Origin: Telopea speciosissima
Taxonomy: Eukaryota; Streptophyta; Magnoliopsida; Proteales; Proteaceae
Length of the DNA stretch: 64,000 nt
NCBI RefSeq assembly: GCF_018873765.1
Contig: NC_057918.1
Span: forward strand, 11,292,862-11,356,861
Direction: 5' to 3'
The first letter of the stretch is position 1. Each line of letters starts with the position of its first letter. Shown in pieces: positions 45,491 to 64,000 of the stretch. The notes below the pieces were generated by a model, which worked only from the letters and a program-made list of their open reading frames with translations, was not told where the DNA came from and made no database searches. The translations under genes and the position numbers were made by a program.

Positions 45491-46638
45491 TTTATTCAAC
45501 TGTTTATAGTATAGTTAGTTATGCCATCCACACAAGAACCCAATTTTAATGGCATCTTTGAAATTTGACATCTTTTTATACTTACTTTGGTTATGTTAAT
45601 GAGATATTTTAATTTTATGCTAAGGTTGGTAAGAGAAAAAGATTTTACAAGTCTTTTTTTGGTATAATTGACAAAAAAAATGGTATTATTGTAATTAATA
45701 TCAAATAGGGAAGAACAGATTTACCAAACACCATTTTCATTCTGAACAACGTTCTTGAGAACGTTACCAAACGGTCATTTTCGGTCTCAAAACACCGTTC
45801 TAGATCAAGAACGCAAAAGAACGTTTCTAGTCAAGAACGGACGTTCTTTGTTCAGACCGTTACCAAACGCAGCCTAAGAAATACACTTATTTATAGTCCC
45901 ACATTGGAAATTTAAGAAGAGAAAAAGAAAGCCTACAAACAATAGGGAGAGACGGTGGATATTTTAAAGCTGATATCAATCCCAAGAGGATGGCTTTGAT
46001 GGCAAACACCAATACTTTACAATTAAGAAATCATGAGTTAAACCCTCTTTGGGCCTTACTCTCAATTTTTATTTTTATTTTTAAAAAGTTATTATTGGAC
46101 TAACCCGGCAACTTTGAACTTGGTAAGGCCGGGCCTGGGCAGAAATATCTAAACCTAACTTAAGGTTAGGCTTGGGCTTAAGCTGAGGCTTGAGAACCCT
46201 GGGCTGGGCCTGGGTTTTCCAAAATGAAGAATCCGCTAAAAAGCAACATATCAGCTGTCCACGTTGTAGAATAATTTATGATGAAAGTCATGAAACAAGC
46301 ACAACCAAAAGAAGAAAAAATATAAAAGAAAATCAGATCCCTCTGTCTGCTGTGCTATCCCTAAACTTTCTAGCTAGACTCAGTCACCACCCACTACTAT
46401 CTGTACACGAACTTTCTGAATGATCCGTCCCACGACGACTCTCACCACTCGCCATTGAAGAAGAAGAAGAAAGGAAGATGGGAAGCAACTTTAACCCCAA
46501 AACAGGTTATCAACGCCTTCTCTCTCTCTCCTTTCGCCTTCGATCTCCATTTATCTGACCTAATCAAATAACAAAATTCCCACAATTTCAGATATAATCC
46601 ACATGTTTCCCTCAAGATTTTGATAAATAGTGAGAAAA

Positions 46639-46644
<6 letters not shown>

Positions 46645-46669
<25 letters not shown>
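46645..46669 (+). repeat. GA dinucleotide microsatellite
   Basis: About twelve GA units close to the 3' side of the small minus-strand reading frame. Confidence 0.9.
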
Positions 46670-46683
46670 ACCGAACCTTTAAC

Positions 46684-47085
46684 TTAGTGAAGCGTTTTGA
46701 TTGCAGTCTTGCCACTGAGAGGAGAACAAGGCAAAATCGGCCTTGAGAGAATAAAACTATCCATTTGGGAAGCAAGATGGAAAACGGCGAGCTTCTCTTT
46801 CGCACTCAGTCCCTCTCCGAAATCCTTACCCAAGTACGAATCTTCTTCTCTGATCTTCAAAATTTGATGATGAACGACGCCACTATTATTCGTCCAGCTC
46901 TCCTCCATCTTTTCACCCGATTTGGGAGACTTACACACACTAGTAGTCTCCATTAATAACCCCTTTCTTTCTCCCTCTTCTTCTTTCGTAGCAAACCTCA
47001 TAGGTTCCCTCCTCATCATCGTCGTCGTCTCTCTAAACCTTGAGGTCCTCACTTCGCTAGGATTCCTCACAGTGTCCACCGTCAT
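46684..47085 (-). CDS. Possible small protein of unknown function
   Basis: An uninterrupted minus-strand frame of 133 residues starts MTVDTVRNPSEVRTSRFRE and ends MDSFILSRPILPCSPLSGKTAIKTLH. A central VHHQILKIREEDSYLGKDFGE segment is charged and looks protein-like. I do not recognise a named domain; there is no signal peptide or membrane segment. A TATA-like TACATATATTGG on the same strand (47178-47189) sits about 95 bases before the start, with a G-box CACGTG at 47216-47221, which favours a real promoter. Against it, the opposite strand also holds shorter open frames and plausible splice sites here, so the coding strand is not certain. Confidence 0.45.
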   Translation of the reverse strand: MTVDTVRNPSEVRTSRFRETTTMMRREPMRFATKEEEGERKGLLMETTSVCKSPKSGEKMEESWTNNSGVVHHQILKIREEDSYLGKDFGEGLSAKEKLAVFHLASQMDSFILSRPILPCSPLSGKTAIKTLH

Positions 47086-47317
47086 GTTTCTTCTAGAAAC
47101 CCAAACAACAGAGAGATCTCACAGCAAAAAAAGTATTTAGGGTTCTTGGCTTCTAAAGGAAGAGAGGTATTCCCTCCAATATATGTACAAGTCGGAAGAC
47201 TCGGACCAGAGGGGGCACGTGTCACATGTTGAATGCCTAACTAGGACCCGTGGAAATTCGGTATGTTTGGGTTATGTTGCCACGTCATCAGATCTCCTGC
47301 AGGTGTCAATCGACACA

Positions 47318-47338
47318 TTTTTTTTTTTTTTTTTTTTC
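47318..47338 (+). repeat. Poly-T tract
   Basis: About twenty T residues; possibly the reverse of a retroelement tail, but nothing else supports that. Confidence 0.8.
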
Positions 47339-47399
47339 CACGAATAGGACGGATATAGCCAAATCAAATCAACCTAGTATTAGTGGAAACCAAATAATG

Positions 47400-48660
47400 A
47401 CCTTTTTTTTTTTAATTAAACTAATTACCTATTCTTGTTGATTAATATAATCGTGAATGTACAAAAGCGGGCAGGACTTGTGGGCACACTTGGATCGGAA
47501 TCTCTTCTTGTCGGATTTTTTTTTTCTACATTTTTCACTTTAGTAGTAAAGTTTCGAAATAGTCTAATCCTACGGCATTTTGGAGGCATACGTGTATCGT
47601 TTGGTTGATGCCCTAACAAATTTAGTTAATAAGGGGGAGGAGATACAGTCAAAAGTCGATATCAAAGTTTCAACTTTCAACTTTCAACGGCAAAATGATC
47701 GGATCATGATATGAAAAATTAGGTACCACCTGTCCATTCTTACACGTGGAAACTGTACGGAAGGTTTCATATGAGCCAAGGGGGTTGGGTGGATGTGGAT
47801 GGGTGTGGTGTAATGTAGGCCAAGCATGAGAACGAAAGTGCGCAAAGTAAAAATAGTAGTAAAAAATTAGTAATCGGGGAATATGGGAAAACACGTGGCA
47901 CGATATGTGCGAAGTGAGTGTTACTGGTCAATCTGAAAGATTGGAACCTTTTCGTTTTAGAAGATTTCGTCCGGAACTGTTCTACTACCTTTTAGACTTC
48001 CAGAGAATTTTCAAACTTCAATGGAGGGTGGAGATTGAAGAAGTGATGGTAAAGGTACATGTGATGCACGTGGCTGTTTGTCCTATGAGGAATGCTCCTC
48101 GGATAACACAACTCCAATTGTGATAAGGAGAGGGTTTGAGTTTCTCTCACCGAATAGACCTACTCAAAAAAATAATAATAATAATTAGGTGCAATGATAA
48201 TTATGTGTTAATATTCGATTGGCTAAAATTTTGGGGTCTATCTTGTTCTATAGTGCAAACTTTCTTTGTGTTTCTATGGATTTTGGATTCACAAGCTGAG
48301 CACAAGAGAGTACGGGAGAGGACAATAATCTTGGCCATGTAATATATTTGTGATATTAAATGATATTTATAAATTTATTTCGTGGTTTAAATAGATTTTA
48401 ATGGTTAAATAATTTAGATTGTGTTTATAGCTGAAAAAGTAGCTAAAAAAGCCAGAATTGAGAAGGTGACATGTAAAATCATGGATGATGTACATTCTTT
48501 TCTTTTATTTTTTTTAGGGTAGAGGGTTCTCTGAGCAAACAGGGTACTCTACATCATCTCATATTTTTTTTAATCATTTTTTACATATTTTTGTTAATCA
48601 TTTTTTTAGATTAAAAAAAATAATATAATGACACAGGTGAGGAGGCGTAGTGTGCACCTT
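47400..48660. other. Intergenic DNA, no gene recognised
   Basis: AT-rich, with short unsupported frames on both strands. Confidence 0.5.
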
Positions 48661-48661
48661 A

Positions 48662-48817
48662 GGCTATGTTTGGAAGTCAAGAAAAGAAAAGAAAAAACAT
48701 AATAAGACAAAAAATATATATATATGATTTTATACAATCATTGATTTATGTGTCTATCTCTTTCCTCAAATTCAAATTTTTTTGAATTTTTTATTTTCTT
48801 GGCTTCCAAACATGGCC
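48662..48817. mobile_element. Tourist-like MITE (PIF/Harbinger), TTA target duplication
   Basis: A 156-bp element. It starts GGCTATGTTTGGAAGTCAAG and ends with the inverted CTTGGCTTCCAAACATGGCC. TTA is repeated at 48659-48661 and 48818-48820. The interior is AT-rich with an AT dinucleotide run. Confidence 0.8.
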
Positions 48818-48849
48818 TTAGGCTCAGTGAGTCTTTTCCTTATTTTTAG

Positions 48850-51160
48850 CTATGGGTAAAAACATTTAAACCTGTAGTACTACCAAAAGGGTGTACACAA
48901 AATGATTGACAACCAAGGCTCCTCTCCAATAAGCGTGGCAGCCCAATGAGTGCCATCAAGTGAGCATCTTGTGGATTGCGCTCCTCTCCTTGCAGGGCAT
49001 TTAACGACTGGGCTGTGCCACACACATCCCAACGCGCACCCAGTCAATCATTGGGATGTGGACGGCACAATACAGCCTTTGGATGCCTCATTGGACACTC
49101 ATTGGGCAGATGCCTCTAAGGAGAGGAGCCCGACACCTCGAGAGGACTACACAAAGCCAAATCAGATCCCCCCCCACCCCAAACCAACATAAGAGCATTC
49201 AAATCTCAGGAACTAATGCTATTTCACTAGGTCTGCTTCCTTTGTGACATTGCGCAGGAATCAGAGTTGGCAATAAAGCAGCATAGGATGCATTCTCTAC
49301 ACCACAGGTTACTTTAATCCATTACTCAAAACAATTTAAGAGATGGAAACAAAATCTTCTGCAATGCCTTAATCTTGCGGTACCTTGCAGTTTGAGCCTG
49401 ATAGCTCGATTGACTCAGTTTTTTTTTCATCCTTCTCAAGCTCGGCACCGTTGGATGTCACATCTTCCATATGTCGAGCTCTCACGCCCAAACTGCAAGA
49501 AACCCCAAGATGGGATTCGGATCAGGAAATTGAGCGTAAAAGATATCATTTCCAGCCAATTCATTACGTCCAATACTAAGGTTCTTAGGAGTTGGGACCA
49601 ATTCTTCCTTGATTCCATGTTTTGATACCAATTACTCCTTGATTCCATGATTTGAGACGCTGGCGTTAGACCTCTACCATGATTGCCAAAAGAGGAAATA
49701 AACAAGAAACGCTTTCTTCTTGCCAAGGCATCTTATCCAACCAGCGCATGTCTACACAAACCGAGCTCAACCAACTTGGGCCGAAGACGAAACCCCAATT
49801 GCCACCCTTTCTTTTCCACCTTTAAGGGAAAGATCATGTATGATAATGGGAGGTAGGGGAACAGATTTTTGAACCATGAATTCCATCCATCATCTCAAAT
49901 CCAAAGAGCGTGAAAGAACAAGGAGAAAGTTTCCTTCACTAGAGGGTGAATGTTCACCACACCGTGCTAGGGTTCACAAACCCCTAACCATTACATATCT
50001 TGTATGTGCCAAAACTTTGAAAAATGTCTATAACATCTTAGAAGTGAAGTGCAAAGATGCCAATTGGTCCGTTCCGGACTATCAATTTGGTTCCTTAACG
50101 GTTCTGATCCCAAGAGGTATGCAATCTACCATAAATTGTTTTTCTCAAATCACAAAGCTAATCCATAAATTACCTATTGTTAATTAATAAGTAGGAACAC
50201 CACCCTCCAACAATCAGATCTTTCTTAAAATAGTATACGTGATGAGACATACCAGTCAAAAATATTTTTTTTGGGTAGAAAGTCACCAGTCAAAATTGAA
50301 AGACTAAAAAACATAAGAGGCTTAGAATACCTAGGGTTAGAATGTGGATTTATATTCGTTCCAGTACCAACATGAAAGACTAAAAAACATAGGAGAGAAT
50401 ATCTAGGGTTAGAATGCGGATTTATATTCGTTCCAGTACCAACATTCTAATTGATCTATTGGTTTTGAACCGTTGAGAGACCAATAACTTATTTAATTGA
50501 TAGATTCAGATTCGGACCAATAACTTAATCAGTACATCAAAAAACAGTACATCAAAAACCAAACCAATAAGTTATTGGGTAGTTCAGTTCGTTCTGGTTC
50601 CGATCCAAAATTGACACCCTACTCAAGTGCCATAACTTTTAACCAAAAGGTGAAGGTTTCATTCACCTGCAGAAAAAAAAGAATTCCTTAACCAATGATA
50701 GGAGTCTTGGACCATCATTACACTCCAAACCCCTAATAACAATGTCGAAACCACCCTCCCATGTGGCCAACATCTGACTGTACCGATGCCCATAGGTGAC
50801 GGGTCACTCAGTCAAACTAGAAACAAACATTTTCCCAGAAAATCAAGCATTATTTCTTTCGTAGAGTTCTATGAACAGCAGCACTAAAGCAGGTAGCAAC
50901 AAAAGGATTCTACACTAGAGGGCTCGCGCAATCATATCCTCATAATCGTATATATCTAAATGGATTTTTTGGCCAAAAACCAGATTTAACAACCATTAAT
51001 GTTCTCGGGGGAAAAAAAGGAAAATTATAATAAACGACACAAAATTCTTCTAGAGACCATCAAAGGAATATAACATAAAATAGCCAAATTTTCTAACTTA
51101 AGAACCCCAAGATTATAGAAACTCCTACCTACAGGAGTTATGGAAAAGCTGAAGAGAAAT
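48850..51160. other. Intergenic DNA 3' of the RPS9 gene
   Basis: No gene is recognised. It contains a repeat arm like that at 60975 (TTTCCTTCACTAGAGGGTGAA...GTTCACAAACCCC, about 49925-50010) and a tandem duplication (50298-50445). Frames around 49390-49720 on both strands lack recognisable motifs. Confidence 0.5.
50298..50445 (+). repeat. Tandem duplication, 72-76 bp unit
   Basis: Copies at 50298-50373 and 50374-50445 share GAAAGACTAAAAAACATA, CTAGGGTTAGAATG and TTATATTCGTTCCAGTACC. They differ by a four-base indel and a few substitutions. Confidence 0.9.
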
Positions 51161-51168
51161 ATAATAGC

Positions 51169-60629
<9,461 letters not shown>

Positions 60630-60714
60630 GGCTCCGTCGCCGTTCCCGTCTGGTGTCGAGAGGGTAAGAGATCCGAGGACGAAGAAAAACGAAAGAGCAA
60701 AGTGAGTATGGATG

Positions 60715-60748
60715 TTTATATAGGAAACCCTAAACCCTAGTGGGCTGG
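60715..60748 (-). promoter_or_regulatory. RPS9 core promoter: TATA box, double telo-box, site II-like box
   Basis: On the minus strand the order is CCAGCCCA (site II-like), CTAGGGTTTAGGGTTT (two telo-box units, 60725-60740) and TATATAAA (60715-60722), some 85-90 bases before the start codon. Telo-boxes combined with TGGGCY elements are the standard signature of plant ribosomal-protein promoters that respond to cell proliferation. A second GTGGGCTGG lies at 60769. Confidence 0.8.
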
Positions 60749-60974
60749 ATTTTTTTTTTATCAAATAAGTGGGCTGGATCAGGTTGATGATTTGATAGCT
60801 TATTAATCCATGGGCTTGTGTTGGCCTTTACCTGTAAGCCCGTAAAACTGCTGTTATTGTCATGACTACATCAGTTCTTTCTCTGTAAAACAGAAGGTGT
60901 ACATCTTATTGTCACCGAGCTGAGCTAGCAGTTGTAACCTTGTTTTATTGTTAATGATAAGAAAAAAATAGGAA

Positions 60975-61370
60975 AAAGTTTTCCTCCACCCATAGGGGAC
61001 GGTTCACCCATCATTCTAGGGTTTACAAACCCCTCCTAGCGTTTTTGTATGTTCCAAAATACCCTCCCAATGCCCATTTCCGCCCTCTCACACCCCTCGA
61101 TTAATAGGATCACATGTACTGTGGGTGGAGGGAAAGTCGGTCCAAATAAATATTTTTTAAATAAATTGAAAGGGATTATCATTATGTCATTTTTAATAGT
61201 TTTCATTAACCATGTGACATGATTTATTCTTATGTTAAAAAAGAAAGGAGCAAGTCTCCCATTCACCACCTGGCAAGAGAAGGCAGGAAAGGATATCAAG
61301 AGGGAATTTTGGAACAAACTAAAACCCTAGGATGATGGGTGAACTGTTCTCTATGGGTGAAGGGAAAGTT
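60975..61370. mobile_element. Fold-back element, 'CACCCATAG..AC.GTTCACCCATCAT' family
   Basis: The left arm TTTTCCTCCACCCATAGG, GGTTCACCCATCATTCTAGG is mirrored at the right end by CCTAGGATGATGGGTGAACTG, CTATGGGTGAAGGGAAAG. The 396-bp element is non-coding. Related single arms lie near 50-120, 8150-8215 and 49925-50010. No target duplication was recognised. Confidence 0.65.
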
Positions 61371-61534
61371 AGTAAAAAAAAAAATTTTTGTTATACTAAA
61401 AATGTAAAAAAGTAAGGTTACAATCTTATTGTGGCCAACCTTCGTAACAATATTATTTTTCACTTAAATTAATATTGAAAAACCAACAATACTCCAACAA
61501 AATGGATACTTTTACCTTTTTTATTTTGTTAAAA

Positions 61535-62005
61535 CCATATTGGAAAACCAAGTTTTTTTACTCAACTCGTCCTTTTCAAAACCTAGTGAGTCAAGCGATC
61601 TAAACTTGGTCAAGGTGACTCATGTTTTTTTTTCTTTTTTCTTTTATAATTTCCCTTCTTTTCTTTTTCTAAGTAAAGAGGGACTAAGCATATGGTTGCT
61701 TCATAAGCGACAAAAAAAAAAAAAATAGGGGAGGCTATTATTGAAGACAATGAACAAAAATTATTGGGTTTTGTTTAGTTGTAGACCAAGCTTATGGTCT
61801 ATCGATAGTATATGGCCCAATAAAAAAGAAAAGACTTGGTGAGTATCATATTACTCAAACCAAAACACCGAGTCAATAAAAAATCGAAATAACTTGGATA
61901 TGGTCTAGTCATTTCTTAAACTTGCTTCTAACCAAGTTTCATGTGTTTTAACTCAACTCAAATGACTCCCCCAAGTTAAAACAAGGTTTTCCAACCATGA
62001 CTTAA
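61535..62005 (-). repeat. Dispersed repeat R1, copy C (uninterrupted, inverted)
   Basis: On the minus strand the order of copy A is found: TTTTTATTGACTCGGTGTTT, GGGCCATATACTATCGATAG, ACCATAAGCTTGGTCTACAA, CTAAACAAAACCC and AAGCAACCATATGC. It is intact across the position where copy B carries the Pack-MULE. Confidence 0.65.
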
Positions 62006-62218
62006 AATCGTACTAATAATAAATAGATAGCGAACCGATAAGAGCCCATAAAAAAATGCTTAAAATTGATCTGATCACTAACTCTTGGTTCAATTTATTT
62101 TTTGGAACCAAACCCTTATCAGTTTGGTGTTCAGTTTGACCCAATTTTTTTTAAAAAAAAAAGTACCAACTATTTGACATCCGTTCCCAATGGTTGGCCG
62201 GATCTTTATCCCATCCAG

Positions 62219-62353
62219 TTTCCTGCTTGGCTGAGTTCCACAATGCCTCTAACAAGGGGGGTGCAACTACCACCCTACCCATGCCCAAACACTTTATCCA
62301 GATGGAATCCACCCCCCTAATTAGAGGCATTGGAGAACTGGGCCGAGCTGGGA
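62219..62353. mobile_element. Hairpin MITE, family M1
   Basis: Left TTGGCTGAGTTCCACAATGC with CTCTAACAAGGGGGGTG, mirrored by CACCCCCCTAATTAGAGGCA and TTGGAGAACTGGGCCGAG. Compared with 23087-23207 and 25724-25848 the core is more diverged. Confidence 0.6.
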
Positions 62354-62359
62354 ACTAGA

Positions 62360-64000
62360 GGAGATAATTATCCATGGTTGGCCTCATATCCTAATCTTGT
62401 TTCTTCTTATTTAGCTTTTCATCTGTACTGTTGTAGGTTTGCCATGCCCTTTAACAGATTGTTTAATAGGAGCTACAAAGTCATAATTGTTCATAATAGA
62501 TTTAATATCCAACTAAAAAAATTGAAAATTGCCTAGGCTAGCGATCCATATCTCATTCTAGCATGTTAACCAAGTCATTGCAGTCAGTCCAAACGGTGAT
62601 GGTTGTGTCCCCTAATTGTCTTGCTTTCTGGAGATCTTCGAGAACTCCTCCTCTCAGACTCTTATACGAACCTTGCATAGTTAAAATTTAGAGTAGCATT
62701 TACAAAGGTTTAACTTGGCACAATTACTGAATCCCAATTGGCTTCACCACTATTCTCCATATAACTTTCATCACAAATAACAACACATGATGAAAATGGA
62801 AAAATGTCATAGTATACTTTCAGGGATAAGATTCATCTATTTGAGTACATGGAAACAAAACAATGTCAGAAATCCACCTAAAAATGTTTTTTTTTTGGTA
62901 ATTCACCTAGAAATGATTTGTAGGATATGTAGAGCGTTTGGGAGTCGGATTTAACACAAATGTTTTTTTTTTTTTTTTTTCATTCTATATGGTAATAAAT
63001 AATTGGTAGTACTGAACACGCCAAGGAAAAAAAAATATTTCGACTTATTTATCATTGAATCTTTAATATTTAGAAGAAAAACCGAGAAAGGAGGCTGATA
63101 AGAATTCAGTCTTTAATCCCAACACCCTTGCTGCCTAGAACCTTTACAGAAAGGACAAGATAAGACAAAGGTGCCAATCAAGGCAATTCCACCATCCTGC
63201 CACCACCGCCCTACTCTGACCCCTCGTCCGCCCCTGCCACCAGCAATATCTCCCAAAGAAATATAGAGAATTTATTCTCATAAATCAAATTACCAAATGG
63301 ATGTATTACTCTTGAAATATTTCAAAATAATGCAACAATTTCAATTTGTTGATCGTTTCATTAAATCAATTTGAAATTGAAATATAAATTATATCAAATC
63401 TGGCCTTAGTAGCTGGATAGAATAAGAAATCATCATGTGGAATACTGGCAAGGACTATTTTTAAAACTTTATGCATACTTCAGAGGAAAAAAATAGAATT
63501 TAACAAAGGAAGGTTCCAACTCCGATCTAAAAGCAAGTCAGAGACTACCTAGATTGGACTAAAGCTACAGGAAGTATCATCTCCTACAAAGGAGTTTCCA
63601 TGAAACTGAATCCAAGGAGCTTTTCAAATATCAATAGACTTTCCATTACATACTTTCCAACAAACCAGCCTGCGTTCAAAAGGAAGGGAGGGACCAATAT
63701 TATTTCAGGGCCAAGACCCTTGTTTGGGTATGAAATCCGAAGATAGGATGCTATCAATTGGAAAATATTTTACTTCTAAGAGATGACCTCATAAGAAACA
63801 GGGATTGGAAAGTAGTTTCCATCCGAACTTTACTAAAACGTCCTCATTGTGGACGTACATCACTTAATCTACAGCCTAATCCTTCCAATGATTTAAGGTT
63901 TGCAACACTTCCACCACGAGAGTTCCCATTTGAAGTAGGATCACAATCATCAAAAGTGGGATCCATTTCACATAATATATAGGAAAAATTACATGATTAG
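62360..64000. other. Right edge: no firm gene
   Basis: AT-rich sequence with homopolymers (T run near 62963-62982). A minus-strand stretch near 63860-63970 translates as MDPTFDDCDPTSNGNSRGGSVANLKSLE before a possible splice site. It could be an exon of a gene extending past the window, but nothing else supports it. Confidence 0.3.

Larger units (their letters stand above)
41523..45874. mobile_element. Possible transposon enclosing the WEE1 fragment
   Basis: The left end reads GAGTGCGTTTGGTAATGTTCAGAAC; the right end, on the opposite strand, reads GGCTGCGTTTGGTAACGGTCTGAAC. Both ends carry further subterminal GTTTGGTAA and GTTCTT words. The outer triplets are TGA (left) and TAA (right), which could be a decayed PIF/Harbinger-type duplication. 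If real, this is a 4.35-kb non-autonomous element that has captured host sequence. Two independent MITE remnants at each side would look similar, so confidence is limited. Confidence 0.35.

Noticed and set aside
46480-46910. A plus-strand two-exon gene starting ATGGGAAGCAACTTTAACCCC with a splice acceptor ATTGCAG at 46707
   Set aside because: The joined frame is short, has no recognisable motif and ends soon after. The minus-strand frame is longer and better supported by promoter-like signals. It remains possible that the locus is transcribed from both strands.

Overview
This is nuclear DNA from a flowering plant. Supporting features are plant-type genes with GT-AG introns, AT-rich low-density intergenic DNA, many CT/GA microsatellites, plant transposon types (a Mutator-like gene-carrying element, several families of miniature inverted-repeat elements, LTR pieces, tRNA-derived SINE-like heads) and a decayed chloroplast insertion. 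A eudicot-like lineage fits, but I cannot name the species. All similarity statements are recalled family knowledge plus motif reading; no searches were run.

Layout. 1-12.2 kb is gene-poor and starts with a short plastid-derived piece. 12.2-14.9 kb holds an intact SKIP11-type F-box/kelch gene (+) with a 63-residue-offset internal duplication. 15-26.7 kb is repeat-rich. 26.9-27.5 kb holds a small acidic protein gene (+). 27.9-34 kb carries two hairpin MITEs stacked in one target site, an RNase H fragment between 16-bp direct repeats, a CpG-rich solo-LTR-like block and another MITE. 36.3-36.7 kb is a two-exon atypical bHLH gene of the PRE/KIDARI type (+) with an unusually short loop. 38.2-39.8 kb is a well-delimited Pack-MULE (295-bp TIRs, perfect 9-bp target duplication) carrying the promoter, signal peptide and activation-peptide exons of a neprosin-type protease gene but no catalytic domain. 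41.5-45.9 kb contains an N-terminal fragment of WEE1 kinase between inverted ends that may also form a transposon. 46.7-47.1 kb is a possible small gene (-) of unknown function. 51.2-60.6 kb is the 40S ribosomal protein S9 (uS4) gene (-): three exons encode a complete 197-residue protein, but its second intron is 8.6 kb and filled with repeats. No firm gene is seen in 60.8-64 kb.

The genes do not form a pathway: housekeeping translation (RPS9), ubiquitin-linked regulation (SKIP11-like) and growth regulation (PRE-like) sit among transposons. The main biological interest is gene-fragment capture. Two cellular genes (a neprosin-type protease and WEE1) appear as 5' fragments whose reading frames end in foreign sequence. 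The neprosin fragment could still be transcribed and spliced into a small secreted propeptide-only protein.
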